Source: Bradyrhizobium diazoefficiens (GTDB lineage Bacteria; Pseudomonadota; Alphaproteobacteria; Rhizobiales; Xanthobacteraceae). From it: DNA of 64,000 bases. The position numbers and the translations under genes are program-made. The notes beneath the pieces were generated by a model. The model had not been told where the DNA came from, ran no database searches, and saw only the letters and a program-made list of their open reading frames with translations. Numbering within the stretch: position 1 is the first letter of the stretch; each line of letters begins with the position of its first letter. Positions 26,710 through 35,645 of this stretch are shown here, piece after piece. Where the stretch lies: NCBI RefSeq assembly GCF_016616425.1, contig NZ_CP067101.1, positions 2,170,001 through 2,234,000 on the forward strand. The letters run 5' to 3'.

Positions 26710-26939
26710 TGACCGTCCCCGTATTCGGGACGTCAGCCAGCGTCTCGCGCGCTTGGTCTTTCATCCCAACCTGTTATGGGACGAGCATGCGTGGTCGTGC
26801 GCTTAAGGTGGGTTAAGATGGAACGGCCATCGCAGAGAATGAGCCGGCGCGCTGAACCGTGCCTATCCGGGAAGGCTAAACCTTGGAGCCGCAAATTAAC
26901 GGCTGATTAAGCAGCCGCAAACCAGCGGAGCACCGCCGG

Positions 26940-28187
26940 TCAGTGCTCGCGCAAGGCCTCGTCCCGCAACGTACGGGCCGGCTTCAGGATGTAATCCAGC
27001 ACGCTCTTCTTGCCAGTCAATACCTCGACCGTCGTGATCATGCCCGGAATGATCGGAAGCGGACTTTCCTCTGCACCGAGATGGTTCTTGTCGGTCCGAA
27101 CCATGACGCGATAGTAGGTCTCCGGCCGCTGCGCCGCCTCGCCCTTGTCATCGAGGATGGTGTCCGCGCTGATCCGTTCGACCTTGCCATCCAGATGGCC
27201 GTAGACGGACGAGTCGTAAGCGGAAATCTTGACGACGGCATCCTGGCCAGGACGGATGAACGCGATGTCCTGCGGTCTTACCTTGCTTTCGACCAGGAGA
27301 GTGTCGTCGAGAGGAACAATGTCCATCAAGTTGGCGCCAGGTTGAACCACGGCGCCGATCGTTGTCACGTTCAGCTTGTTGACGATGCCGCGAACCGGAG
27401 AGCGCAGGTCGGTTCTGCGCACTCTGTCCTGGGCGGATTTGATGTTTTCGTCGAGAACGGCGAGGTCAGCTCTCGATTTGGCGAGGTCCTCGTCCGCCTG
27501 AGCTCGAAATGTCGAGCTAATGCTCGCAATCTTTGACCTCGCTTCAGCGATCTGGCCTTTGGCCTCGGCCGATTGCCGCTCCAGTCGAAGCATTTCAATC
27601 TCGGGAACGACCTTCTGGTCATAGAGCTTACGCGTCAACGTCAGCTCGCGATCGAGCAGCGCCGACGTCTGGGTCAAGCGCCCAATCTGCTGATTGAGAA
27701 CGTCAATGTCCTGGGCGACCTTCTGCGCGCGCGTCTTGAACACGCTTCTTTCGGTGGCGGCCGACGCTGGAGCCACCTCCTCGGTCTGATCGGGAAAGGC
27801 GATCTCGGTGCGTCCGTTCGCTTCGGCAGTCAGGCGCGCGACGCGAGCTGCCATGGCAGCCCGCCGCTCCCGTATCTCCCCGAACTCCGATGCAAACTTC
27901 GTGTCGTCAATTCGCATCAAGGACTGGCCCTGCTTCACCACTGAGCCTTCCTGGACGAGAAGATCGCCGACAATTCCGCCTTCCAGCGACTGAACGACCT
28001 GGATCTGCCGTGACGGAACGACTTTACCGTTGCCTCGCTTGACCTCCTCGAGCACAGCAAAATGCGCCCAGACGAGGAACGTGACGAATAGGGCGAGAAA
28101 AGCCCATAGCAGCATCCGCGAAGTCTTGGGTGTCCTCAATTGGACGGCCGCGCGGATATCGTTGGCGTAGGCAAAATCAGTTGACAT
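26940..28187 (-). CDS. Type I secretion membrane fusion protein (HlyD family)
   Basis: This 415-residue protein starts at the ATG at 28187 (MSTDFAYANDIRAAVQLRTP), inside the end of the upstream ABC gene. One TM segment is at about residues 29-49. A lipoyl-like half follows (VKRGNGKVVPSRQIQVVQSL, EGGIVGDLLVQEGSVVKQGQ), then a long coiled-coil hairpin at about 90-260. The second lipoyl half and beta-barrel are at about 265-405 (RSPVRGIVNKLNVTTIGAVV, PQDIAFIRPGQDAVVKI). It links the inner-membrane ABC transporter to the TolC channel. The overlap with the ABC gene indicates one transcript. Its likely cargo is the giant adhesin. Confidence 0.92.
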   Translation of the reverse strand: MSTDFAYANDIRAAVQLRTPKTSRMLLWAFLALFVTFLVWAHFAVLEEVKRGNGKVVPSRQIQVVQSLEGGIVGDLLVQEGSVVKQGQSLMRIDDTKFASEFGEIRERRAAMAARVARLTAEANGRTEIAFPDQTEEVAPASAATERSVFKTRAQKVAQDIDVLNQQIGRLTQTSALLDRELTLTRKLYDQKVVPEIEMLRLERQSAEAKGQIAEARSKIASISSTFRAQADEDLAKSRADLAVLDENIKSAQDRVRRTDLRSPVRGIVNKLNVTTIGAVVQPGANLMDIVPLDDTLLVESKVRPQDIAFIRPGQDAVVKISAYDSSVYGHLDGKVERISADTILDDKGEAAQRPETYYRVMVRTDKNHLGAEESPLPIIPGMITTVEVLTGKKSVLDYILKPARTLRDEALREH

Positions 28188-30453
28188 TGGATCTCTGCAC
28201 AACTGGGGCGGTTTGAGCGATTTTAGACGGCGCGACCGTGGCCTCGGTTCCGGGAGACTTGCCCTGCAGCAGACTCAAGACCTTGTCGCGCGGTCCGTCT
28301 GCGACCAAGCGGCCATTGTCGAACAACAACAGGCGATCGACCATGCCGAGCAGGGAAAGACGATGCGTCGAGATGATGATGGTCATCCCCCCGTCGAGCG
28401 CTTTCAGCCGATCGAGAAACTCGCTCTCGCTTCGCACGTCGAAATGAGCGGTGGGCTCGTCCAGAAAGAGGATTCTGGGTTTGCGGATCAGGACACGAGC
28501 CAGCCCAATGGCCTGCTTTTGCCCGCCGGACAGGCTTCGACCGCCTTCGGCTATCGGCATGTCGTAGCCCATGGGATGCCCGGCGATGAAGCTTTCCACG
28601 CCAGCAAGACGTGCCGCAGCCAGCACTTCCTCGTCCGTCGCAGCGGGATACCCCAACGTTATATTGTCGCGCAGCTTGCCAAAGAACAGATCGGTGTCTT
28701 GCATGGCAAAGCCGATTCCGGAGCGCAAATCAGCCGGGTCATATTGGCGGGAGTCGACCCCGTCGACGAGAATGCGCCCTTCCTGGGCCTCATAGAAGCC
28801 GAGCAGCAGGCGCCCCACAGTGGTCTTGCCCGAGCCAACCCGGCCGATGATTCCCACGCGCTCGCCGCCACTGATTTTGAACGTGACCTTTTCCAGCGCC
28901 TTGCCCGGAGCATTGGGATAGGTGAAAGAGACGTTCTCGAAGCTGACGGTCCCGTCTTCTATCCTTCTGGTGACGTAGGTCCGTTCGGGCGAGCGCTCTC
29001 GTTCCAACCTCATGATTCGGTCGATCGACTTGAGCGCCGAGAACGTTTGCGTGCCGCGGGTGACCACCGATGCGATGCCCGCGATCGGCGAAAGGACACG
29101 ACCAGCAAGCATGTTCGCGGCGACCAGCGCGCCGACCGTCAGGCTGCCATTCATGATCAGAAAGACACCGATGACGATGAGCAGCAGGCTGGTCAGCATT
29201 TGTGCAGAGTTGGCAGCGGTCAGCGCCAACGATGACCAGAAGTGGACAGCCTCGCCGGAGCGGGCTGTCGCAGCCACCGAACGCTCCCAGGCGGTTTGCA
29301 TTCGCGCCTCGCCGCCCGTCGCACGGACCGTTTCTAGCCCCGCAAGGGACTCAACGAGCACGCCATGCCGCGCTGCCGATTCCGCCTGCAAACGCTTCAT
29401 CGCCCGATTGAGCGGGCGCTGCAGTCCTACGCCGATTCCAATCATAACTGGCAGCATGAGGAGCGGCACCCAGGCCAGTGGGCCGGCGACAACGAACAAC
29501 ACGCCGATGAACACCACCGCAAACAAAAGGTCGGTGGCTGAGACAACGCTTCCTGATGTGAAGAATTCGCGAACGGAGTCGAAATCGCGAAGTTGATTGG
29601 CGATGATGCCGACCGACGTTGGCCGCTGCGACATCTTCACGGCCATGACATGTTCGAAGATGTTGGCCGCAAGGACCACGTCGATGGTCTTGCCGGTTAC
29701 ATCGATCATCTTGCTCCTGACCATGCGCAGGATCAGGTCGAACAGGATTGCCAGTCCCATGCCGATGGAAAGAGCAACGAGAGAGGGAATCGCTCCATTC
29801 GGAATGACCCGGTCATAAACGCTCATCGTGAAGAGCGGCATGGCGAGGGCCAAGATATTGATCAGCAGGGCCGACAGAGCTATGTGGCCATAGTTGCGCC
29901 AGTGAGCTCTGACGACCGACCAGAACCAGTGATGCCGAGGCAGGTTGCCGGCCGCAACGGCCCGCGGATCTGATTCCGCGGCGGTCCGAACGAGAAAGGC
30001 GTAGCCAGTATATCCGGCTGCGACATCATCCAGAGGGGAAATTGTCGTTTCGTAGGGCCGCGCGGATGGATCCAGCACCCTGACAGTTCGCTTAGCTTCA
30101 TCGATAGTCAGAAGTATCAGCGCCGTCCCGTTCTTCATGATGAGAACGGCAGGAAGGACAAGAGTCGGGATGTCCAGCACATCTCGTTGGATGGCTTCAG
30201 TTTCCAGGTTGGCACGGCGGGCGGCGCGTTCGTAGAGGGAGACCGTCAGCCGGCCGTCGGTGATCGGCAATCCTCCGAGCAAGGCTTCGCGAGTTACCGC
30301 CCGGCCATGGTGCGCTGCCAAAAAGATGAGCGAGTCCGTCAGCGGATCGTTCTCTCGCGCGCTGGCGCCGATCGATTGAACTGACGAGGCTGCTTCGGAC
30401 ACATCGGTCAAGCGCGCGCGCTGAGCAGCCGGCTTCTCTGTCTGATAAAACAA
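28177..30453 (-). CDS. Type I secretion ABC transporter with degenerate C39 domain (LapB-like)
   Basis: This 758-residue transporter has three parts. Residues about 35-160 form a C39-peptidase-like domain in which no catalytic cysteine is found at the usual place, so it is a docking rather than a cutting domain, as in LapB and HlyB. A six-helix membrane domain spans about 185-480. The ATPase domain in the last 240 residues shows GRVGSGKTT (Walker A), LSGGQKQA (signature), ILFLDEPTAHFD (Walker B) and the ISTHRLS switch. It exports unfolded substrates with C-terminal signals. The gene overlaps the HlyD gene by 11 bases. The TolC gene lies just upstream but behind a terminator, so it is probably a separate transcript. 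Confidence 0.93.
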   Translation of the reverse strand: MFYQTEKPAAQRARLTDVSEAASSVQSIGASARENDPLTDSLIFLAAHHGRAVTREALLGGLPITDGRLTVSLYERAARRANLETEAIQRDVLDIPTLVLPAVLIMKNGTALILLTIDEAKRTVRVLDPSARPYETTISPLDDVAAGYTGYAFLVRTAAESDPRAVAAGNLPRHHWFWSVVRAHWRNYGHIALSALLINILALAMPLFTMSVYDRVIPNGAIPSLVALSIGMGLAILFDLILRMVRSKMIDVTGKTIDVVLAANIFEHVMAVKMSQRPTSVGIIANQLRDFDSVREFFTSGSVVSATDLLFAVVFIGVLFVVAGPLAWVPLLMLPVMIGIGVGLQRPLNRAMKRLQAESAARHGVLVESLAGLETVRATGGEARMQTAWERSVAATARSGEAVHFWSSLALTAANSAQMLTSLLLIVIGVFLIMNGSLTVGALVAANMLAGRVLSPIAGIASVVTRGTQTFSALKSIDRIMRLERERSPERTYVTRRIEDGTVSFENVSFTYPNAPGKALEKVTFKISGGERVGIIGRVGSGKTTVGRLLLGFYEAQEGRILVDGVDSRQYDPADLRSGIGFAMQDTDLFFGKLRDNITLGYPAATDEEVLAAARLAGVESFIAGHPMGYDMPIAEGGRSLSGGQKQAIGLARVLIRKPRILFLDEPTAHFDVRSESEFLDRLKALDGGMTIIISTHRLSLLGMVDRLLLFDNGRLVADGPRDKVLSLLQGKSPGTEATVAPSKIAQTAPVVQRSNVN

Positions 30454-30623
30454 GCTAATATGCCTTAATCAAAACGGCGAAATCGCCCTAGCAAGACGCA
30501 ACGACGATACGATAGTTTGCCGGATAATTCATCGAGGATTTCGATTTCGACGATTAACGATTAACGGTGCTGCGCCTTGGATCATATCCGTGAGACAACG
30601 GATGGCGTCCGGTCCAATCACGT

Positions 30624-30652
30624 AAAAAGCCGCCCGGATGGGGCGGCTTTTG
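30624..30652 (-). terminator. Intrinsic terminator after the TolC-like gene
   Basis: On the minus strand the hairpin AAAAGCCGCCCC - ATCC - GGGCGGC is followed by TTTTT, 25 bases past the stop of the outer-membrane gene. The stem is 7-8 base pairs and GC-rich with a classical T-run. This separates the TolC gene from the ABC-HlyD transcript. Confidence 0.75.
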
Positions 30653-30676
30653 CGAGTTGATCGACTGGTGTTCGCT

Positions 30677-32380
30677 TTATTTCGGTTGAGGCGAAAACGC
30701 GGTGAGGAGCCAGTGCGGCTTTGCCTCCGCATAGGCGGAGCGCTGGTCGCCGGCGCTTCCCTCTATGATCGCCGGCCCGCCGTTTCGTTGTTGTTGCGCC
30801 AACCATTCCGACGCCCCCGGCACCCTGGGCGCAGACGCGGTCTTGGTCGCATCACCCGACCAGCGGTCATTGAAGGCTTGCGACACGGGCGCCGGTGCCG
30901 CCGACAATAGCCGCACGGGTGCTGCTGCGGGGGGCTGGACTGCAGCCTGCAGCGGTTCGGACCCGGTCTGGGGAAGCTTCCAGCGGAACGTTGGCGCGCT
31001 GTAGTTGGGCAGACCAAACAGATTCAGGTCCGTGGGGGCTGCATCGACCGGGGGGGGCGCCTTGAGATATTCAATCAGCGTTCCCATGGCTGCCAGCAAT
31101 TGATAGTCCGCGAAAACAACCACGGCCCGTGCCGAGGTTAGCGACACCGAGGCGTTGAAAAACTGGTTCTCCGCATTCAGGAGGTCGATCAGGGAGCGCT
31201 GGCCCAGTTCATATTCTTTCTGGAACGCTGAAATCGTCTTCCTGTCCGCCTGCAGTTGGTTGGCGAGGGCGGAAATACGCGTCTGCGTCACGGTGCGGGC
31301 GTTCCAAGCCTTATCGATCGACTCATAGGCGTCGCGCTGCAGCCGAGCGTGTCGCATCGTCGCCTCGGTAAAGCGTTCCGCCTTCTCCGATCTGTTCCAT
31401 GCATCTTGTCCGCCGCGGAAAATGTCCCAAGACATCACCACTTTTCCGCTGTAGTCCTCATGCGTAACGGCGGGTGTTCCTGGATTGCTGACGTACGGGA
31501 ATGCATTGTCGTAGTGTGTCGCTCGTCCTTCCAGATAGAATTTGGGAGCGAACAAGCCGTCGGTGCTCTTGAACGCATGTTTGGCGGCATCGACATCCGA
31601 CTGGGCTGCGCTGATGGTGGAATTGAATCGCAGCGCCACAGCGAGCGATTCGTCGCGGCTCGCGGGCATTCCCCGCAAGGGTCCCGGAAACCGCAGATTA
31701 TACGGCTCCACGCCGACGACCTTGCGGTACTTTGCGCGCGCATCTTCCAGGCTGCGGCGGAATTCCGCCAGCGCGGCACGGGCGTTTTCGACACGCTCTC
31801 TCGATTGCTCGAGATCACCTTCGCCGGCCCGGCCGCCGGAGAACCGGGAGTTCACATTTGCAAAGATCTTCGCGTGGTTTGCAACGTTTTGCTCGGCAAG
31901 GCTCACCAGGCGCATGTAGCGCACGACGTCGACGTAGGCTTCGGCGGCATCCAGCGCAATGAGTTCGGTTCGTTCTTTGACACGAGCGGCGGCGGCGTTC
32001 ACTCGAGCCGTCTGGCGCCAGACTTCGTGAATCGAGGTGAATCCATCAAAAAGGAGCTGCCGGACCACGACCGATTCTTGGCTGCCATTTCGCCACGGCC
32101 CAGAGCCTGTCGTTGGAACGGCCAAATTCGGAGCTATGAAACCGGGCGACTGGTCGAACTTCTCCGGTCCATAGCTGGCGTCGATGCGCACTTGCGGGAG
32201 AAGGGTACTTTGAGTCTGCCGGAGCTCACTCTCTGTTGCCCGACGGTTCGCCGATGCTTCTCCGATCCCCGGGTTCGTGTGCATGGCCTGCCGCAAGGCG
32301 TCGTTGATCGAAAACTGCTCGGCCCTGACCGGGCTCACGGCCAAAATCAGGCCTGCGACGGCAAAATGTACCCGGTTCAT
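30677..32380 (-). CDS. TolC-family outer membrane channel of the type I system
   Basis: This 567-residue protein starts at the ATG at 32380 (MNRVHFAVAGLILAVSPVRA), a signal peptide ending RAE; upstream codons to 32434 are probably not translated. Two outer-membrane-efflux repeats are visible. The first begins INDALRQAMHTNPGIGEASA. The second begins RDESLAVALRFNSTISAAQS near residue 260. Helical hairpins such as DRKTISAFQKEYELGQRSLI follow. After about residue 450 there is a long Pro/Ala-rich extension of more than 100 residues that most TolC proteins lack. It completes the ABC-HlyD-TolC exporter next to the adhesin. Confidence 0.9.
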   Translation of the reverse strand: MNRVHFAVAGLILAVSPVRAEQFSINDALRQAMHTNPGIGEASANRRATESELRQTQSTLLPQVRIDASYGPEKFDQSPGFIAPNLAVPTTGSGPWRNGSQESVVVRQLLFDGFTSIHEVWRQTARVNAAAARVKERTELIALDAAEAYVDVVRYMRLVSLAEQNVANHAKIFANVNSRFSGGRAGEGDLEQSRERVENARAALAEFRRSLEDARAKYRKVVGVEPYNLRFPGPLRGMPASRDESLAVALRFNSTISAAQSDVDAAKHAFKSTDGLFAPKFYLEGRATHYDNAFPYVSNPGTPAVTHEDYSGKVVMSWDIFRGGQDAWNRSEKAERFTEATMRHARLQRDAYESIDKAWNARTVTQTRISALANQLQADRKTISAFQKEYELGQRSLIDLLNAENQFFNASVSLTSARAVVVFADYQLLAAMGTLIEYLKAPPPVDAAPTDLNLFGLPNYSAPTFRWKLPQTGSEPLQAAVQPPAAAPVRLLSAAPAPVSQAFNDRWSGDATKTASAPRVPGASEWLAQQQRNGGPAIIEGSAGDQRSAYAEAKPHWLLTAFSPQPK

Positions 32381-32905
32381 AATACGGCCACCCCAAAATT
32401 CCAGAAATCCCCTGATATTGCTGGAACCTAACAAGTCCCCTCGGATTCACCTATGACATTTCAGTCACAGGTTGCGGCAAACGCGCCCGAGCCCCCCGAC
32501 TTGCGATAGGTATTATGATGCAGATTCCCTTCTTGAGACCTTTCAAGAAGGTCACAAAGTGCCGGCGGCTGAGAGTGGACTTGGCTACGGACATCCGCGC
32601 TCGCTCAGCCTCCGGCCTGATCCGCCGCACCAATCGTCGCCGAGCTGGGGGCTGGCAAGTTCGTGGTCAGCGCACCATCTCGTCTTGAGACGAACTGCCG
32701 GACAAAGCAACGCCGCCTGCTTGAAATGATCGCAGGCGGCGCCGTCCAGCCCCGGGAGGGTTCTCGGCAAAATCCCGGTAAAGCATAGTCTGCACAGCCT
32801 CTGCCAAGGTTCATGGCCCAGATTGGGCCTCACAGCGCCTTGAGTGAAACCGTTTTCCCGGCGGCACGAAAACGTCCTGAAACAAACCGCCCCTAGGCTG
32901 CGCTC
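32381..32905. other. Intergenic region with no supported gene
   Basis: About 525 bases upstream of the TolC gene. It holds only short frames on both strands without signal peptides or domains. The promoter of the TolC gene must lie in its left part, but I could not pick out a convincing one. Confidence 0.4.
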
Positions 32906-32929
32906 ATGACTTCACAGGGGAGTTTGGTC

Positions 32930-33022
32930 ATGTGGGCGCTGATCGACATCATCTATCGCGAGTACTGCATCGAGCGGGTGCAAGAGATCCGGAAGCTGCC
33001 GCATCAGAAACTGGCGCACTAA
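32930..33022 (+). CDS. Very small protein (30 residues)
   Basis: ATGTGGGCGCTG at 32930 follows CACAGGGGAGTTTGGTC, an excellent ribosome-binding site, and encodes MWALIDIIYREYCIERVQEI followed by RKLPHQKLAH. An upstream in-frame ATG at 32906 would add eight residues, but the ribosome-binding site supports 32930. The peptide is an amphipathic, charged helix. No family is recognised. A second small frame follows after 16 bases. Confidence 0.4.
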   Translation: MWALIDIIYREYCIERVQEIRKLPHQKLAH

Positions 33023-33038
33023 AAGGGCGGGCCCGGTC

Positions 33039-33182
33039 GTGCTGAGCCGCCTGAGAAAGCTGGTTTTCGACATTCGACACCGAGCTCCGGCCGCCCGTTT
33101 TGCCGAGAGCGTGCGGCGCGTGAACCGCCTCGCGCGGCTCATGACGATCATCCGGCAGAAGCCGAGGCGAAAATCGGGCTGA
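33039..33182 (+). CDS. Small basic protein (47 residues, GTG start)
   Basis: The frame starts with GTG at 33039 after AAAAGGGCGGGCCCG and encodes MLSRLRKLVFDIRHRAPAAR then FAESVRRVNRLARLMTIIRQ. It is strongly basic and helical, with Arg making up a large share. The close spacing to the 30-residue frame before it suggests the pair is co-translated. It may be a nucleic-acid-binding or membrane-active small protein, or it may not be translated at all. Confidence 0.35.
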   Translation: MLSRLRKLVFDIRHRAPAARFAESVRRVNRLARLMTIIRQKPRRKSG

Positions 33183-33262
33183 CCGGCAGCGGATCGCTGG
33201 CGGGTGTGATGCTGCGCAAGAACGCGACGAATTTCGCTTGGGCGAACGCAGCGGAATGATAC

Positions 33263-33901
33263 CTATCTGAAGGGATCCTGGATGTTGGGCGCCGATTGCC
33301 GCACGCGGCGCACGCTGACGGGCGTACCGTCGGATTCGAAATGCAGCTCGTAGCTGCGGCCTTTGGTGTCGGTCGCGGTGCAGCTGATGCTCGAGACCTG
33401 CCGGGCTGCGAAATTGCCGAACTGCCGGCACATGCCCGTCGACGCCTCTTCGAACGGCACCGGCAGGCCGTGGACCCTCGGCCGATGCTTGGAATTGAGC
33501 AGCATCCGGTCGACGTGCAGCTCGTAGGAATTGTCGTCGAACCGCTTGCCGTTCTCGCCGGAAAAGGAGACGACGTGGGCATCGTCGGCGGGGTCGTCGA
33601 GCGCGATTGCAAAGTTCACCCGGCCCTCCTTGCTATGGGCGTAGGCCACCGACTTGCAGGCGAAATCGCGTCCGCCGATCTTGAGCGTCGGGCACCGGCC
33701 CGACATGACGGCGAGCAGGTCGACCATGGCGAGGGGCTGCTCGATGCGGCTCGCGGCCCGTAACGCCGGCGGCGATGCCGCGTCGGCCTGCGGAGCCTGT
33801 CCGGCAAATTGCGCGAGCGACGGCGTCGCCAGCATCATGAGGGCCGCCACAAACAACGGCCGGCAGCCTGGACCAAAAATCGTCGCTGATATCAAGCCCA
33901 A
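33263..33901 (-). CDS. Exported hypothetical protein
   Basis: The product is 212 residues with a signal peptide (PLFVAALMMLATPSLAQ, site near residue 30). The mature protein contains a conserved-looking core: GRCPTLKIGGRDFACKSVAY, VNFAIALDDPADDAHVVSFS, YELHVDRMLL, and a C-terminal CTATDTKGRSYELHFESDGT. Four cysteines are spread across it. It has the look of a small beta-rich periplasmic protein, but no named domain is recognised. Neighbours are unrelated small genes, so its role is open. Confidence 0.7.
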   Translation of the reverse strand: MGLISATIFGPGCRPLFVAALMMLATPSLAQFAGQAPQADAASPPALRAASRIEQPLAMVDLLAVMSGRCPTLKIGGRDFACKSVAYAHSKEGRVNFAIALDDPADDAHVVSFSGENGKRFDDNSYELHVDRMLLNSKHRPRVHGLPVPFEEASTGMCRQFGNFAARQVSSISCTATDTKGRSYELHFESDGTPVSVRRVRQSAPNIQDPFR

Positions 33902-34023
33902 CCTGAAGCCCCCCGGCCTCGCTTAATGGGCTATCCTGACAGCCGCGCGAGGCGAGTTCAACCATCTCTATCGCGTCGCCGGACACAAGCCCGGATGCGC
34001 CGGGGATTTCGAGGCAATCGGTC

Positions 34024-34503
34024 TCAGGCGGTGCGAGCGCCGCGCAGGTAGAGCAAGTGCGAGATGACGCACGACAGCAGGGTGGCGCCCAGGATCCCCG
34101 CCAGCAAATAGAACCCTTCGCCCGACGGCACTGCGATCCACCCCAATGAGGCCTGCCTGGCGGATGATACGGGGCTCTGCCACGACATCAGCAGGAAGCC
34201 TGCGTATCCCGCAGCGAACTGCGTCGAAACGGCCAGCGGCAGCCTGGAGCGCATGATGAGGCCGATGCAGGCGAGCGCGAAGATCGGCAGCGCAATCCCG
34301 AACAATTGGAAGCCTTCGAAATCGGTATAGCCGGCGAGCGCCTCGTGGCTGCGCTGAAACAGCCCGAACACCCTGAGGTTCAGGTACCAGAGCGTCGCGG
34401 AAGAGGGGGCGCGCTCGAGTGCGATTGCGGCCAGTTCGGCCGACAGCGTCGCCACGAACAGGGCCAGGGGTCCGAGAAACTGGAGTTTGAAAATCCGATT
34501 CAT
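34024..34503 (-). CDS. Four-helix membrane protein of unknown function
   Basis: The product is 159 residues with predicted membrane segments at about 9-29, 68-88, 94-112 and 130-152. The loop after the first helix (LERAPSSATLWYLNLRVFGL) is long and may lie in the periplasm. The pattern SATLWYLNLRVFGLFQRSHE resembles other rhizobial orphan membrane proteins. I cannot name a family or a partner. It stands alone on the minus strand between an exported-protein gene and the end of the Tad cluster. Confidence 0.65.
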   Translation of the reverse strand: MNRIFKLQFLGPLALFVATLSAELAAIALERAPSSATLWYLNLRVFGLFQRSHEALAGYTDFEGFQLFGIALPIFALACIGLIMRSRLPLAVSTQFAAGYAGFLLMSWQSPVSSARQASLGWIAVPSGEGFYLLAGILGATLLSCVISHLLYLRGARTA

Positions 34504-34598
34504 GAGACAAGACTAACGTTGCAAACGTTGATCTTGTCTTAAGAGTTCCCGATTCGCGGCCGGGAGCCAAATCGCGCTAAATCGCCGGTTAAGGCCGG

Positions 34599-35135
34599 TC
34601 AGGGCTGGTTGTTCGGGGGCCGCTCGATGAAGCGCCGGCTGCCGTTGAGCAGCTCGAGATTGTTGGCGATCACGGGGTTGCCGGGGTCGAGCGAATAGGC
34701 CTTCTCGAACTTGCGCCGCGCCGCCGTCAGGTTGCCGCGCAGCATGTAGGAATAGCCCTGATCGTTCAGGACCTGGACGGTCTCGCCGCCGAGGCGGATC
34801 GCCTGCGCGTAGGCCTGGTCGGCGAGATCGAAGCGGCGCAAGCGGTCATAGCTCGCCGCAAGACCGATCCAGGCGGTCAGGTCCTTCGGCGCCTTCTCGA
34901 CGCCATCCCTGAAATAGCGGTTGGCGATGCCGTAATCGCCGCGATTGAAGTGCTCGAGCCCCAGCCGCACCGGCTCGTCCGACGGGTAATATTTGACGTC
35001 GGTCGGCTCCTGCACGGGGTCCGGGCCGCCGGCGTCGCCGGGCGCGACGATCGCGGCCTGCCGCACCGTGTAGTCGCACGCGGCAAGGCCTGTCGCGAGC
35101 CAGCAGCAGGTCAGCATCAGGATGAGACGCCGCAT
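34599..35135 (-). CDS. tadD: TPR lipoprotein TadD of the Tad pilus
   Basis: This 178-residue protein starts at the ATG at 35135 (MRRLILMLTCCWLATGLAAC). The lipobox LAAC gives a lipid-anchored Cys at residue 20. After a Pro-rich spacer, residues about 55-160 form at least three tetratricopeptide units (VRLGLEHFNRGDYGIANRYF, DLTAWIGLAASYDRLRRFDL, QVLNDQGYSYMLRGNLTAAR). TadD is thought to help secretin assembly in Tad systems. It is the last gene of the cluster, 100 bases downstream of the small lipoprotein gene at 35236. Confidence 0.85.
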   Translation of the reverse strand: MRRLILMLTCCWLATGLAACDYTVRQAAIVAPGDAGGPDPVQEPTDVKYYPSDEPVRLGLEHFNRGDYGIANRYFRDGVEKAPKDLTAWIGLAASYDRLRRFDLADQAYAQAIRLGGETVQVLNDQGYSYMLRGNLTAARRKFEKAYSLDPGNPVIANNLELLNGSRRFIERPPNNQP

Positions 35136-35235
35136 CAGTCCTTGTCCCCCGCCGGCCGGCCGTAGCCAACCCCCAACAAAATTCTGCAAAACAACCCCAT
35201 GCACAGTAGCTATGTCATTTAAATAATTGGATTTT

Positions 35236-35634
35236 CTATTTGGCCCCAGTCCCGCCCACCGGTACCGAGACACCGGCAGACGATCCGGCTCCCAATCCTT
35301 CGATATTGACGTTCTGGGTGGTGGGCGGCCGCTGGCCCATCATCTTGGTGGGATCGCCCATATCCGGCAGCTGATCCACCGGCTGCTTGGTATTGCCATA
35401 GCGCGTGACGGCGGCGCCCGCGCGCCGTGCATCGGTGGCGATCCTGGTATCGCCGACATAGTGCGGCCAGGGCGTAATGGTGTGGGTGGCGGCGTTGACC
35501 TGCTTGGCGTCGCCGGCGCTCATCGTGAGCGTGTCGGAGCGCTGGAAGTAGCGGTCCACCTCGTCGTGCCCGGCGAGGCCGTAACATCCGCCGAGCAGCA
35601 AGGGCGCGCACAGAGCCAGATACCTGATGGTCAT
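35236..35634 (-). CDS. Small lipoprotein of the Tad cluster
   Basis: This 132-residue protein starts at 35634 (MTIRYLALCAPLLLGGCYGL) with lipobox LGGC. The centre has LTMSAGDAKQVNAATHTITP and WPHYVGDTRIATDARRAGAA. This GDA...N...H/Q-TI-PWP pattern is found in small lipoproteins that sit beside cpaC or cpaD in other Tad clusters. The tail is Gly/Ser-rich. It is not a full CpaD: it is shorter and lacks the rest of that domain. It starts 11 bases past the secretin stop and is surely cotranscribed with it. Confidence 0.75.
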   Translation of the reverse strand: MTIRYLALCAPLLLGGCYGLAGHDEVDRYFQRSDTLTMSAGDAKQVNAATHTITPWPHYVGDTRIATDARRAGAAVTRYGNTKQPVDQLPDMGDPTKMMGQRPPTTQNVNIEGLGAGSSAGVSVPVGGTGAK

Positions 35635-35645
35635 CTCTCGCTTCC

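Noticed and set aside
26288..26806. A plus-strand gene opposite the LapG-like protease
   Set aside because: The minus-strand protease has a signal peptide and full catalytic triad; the plus frame shows nothing recognisable.
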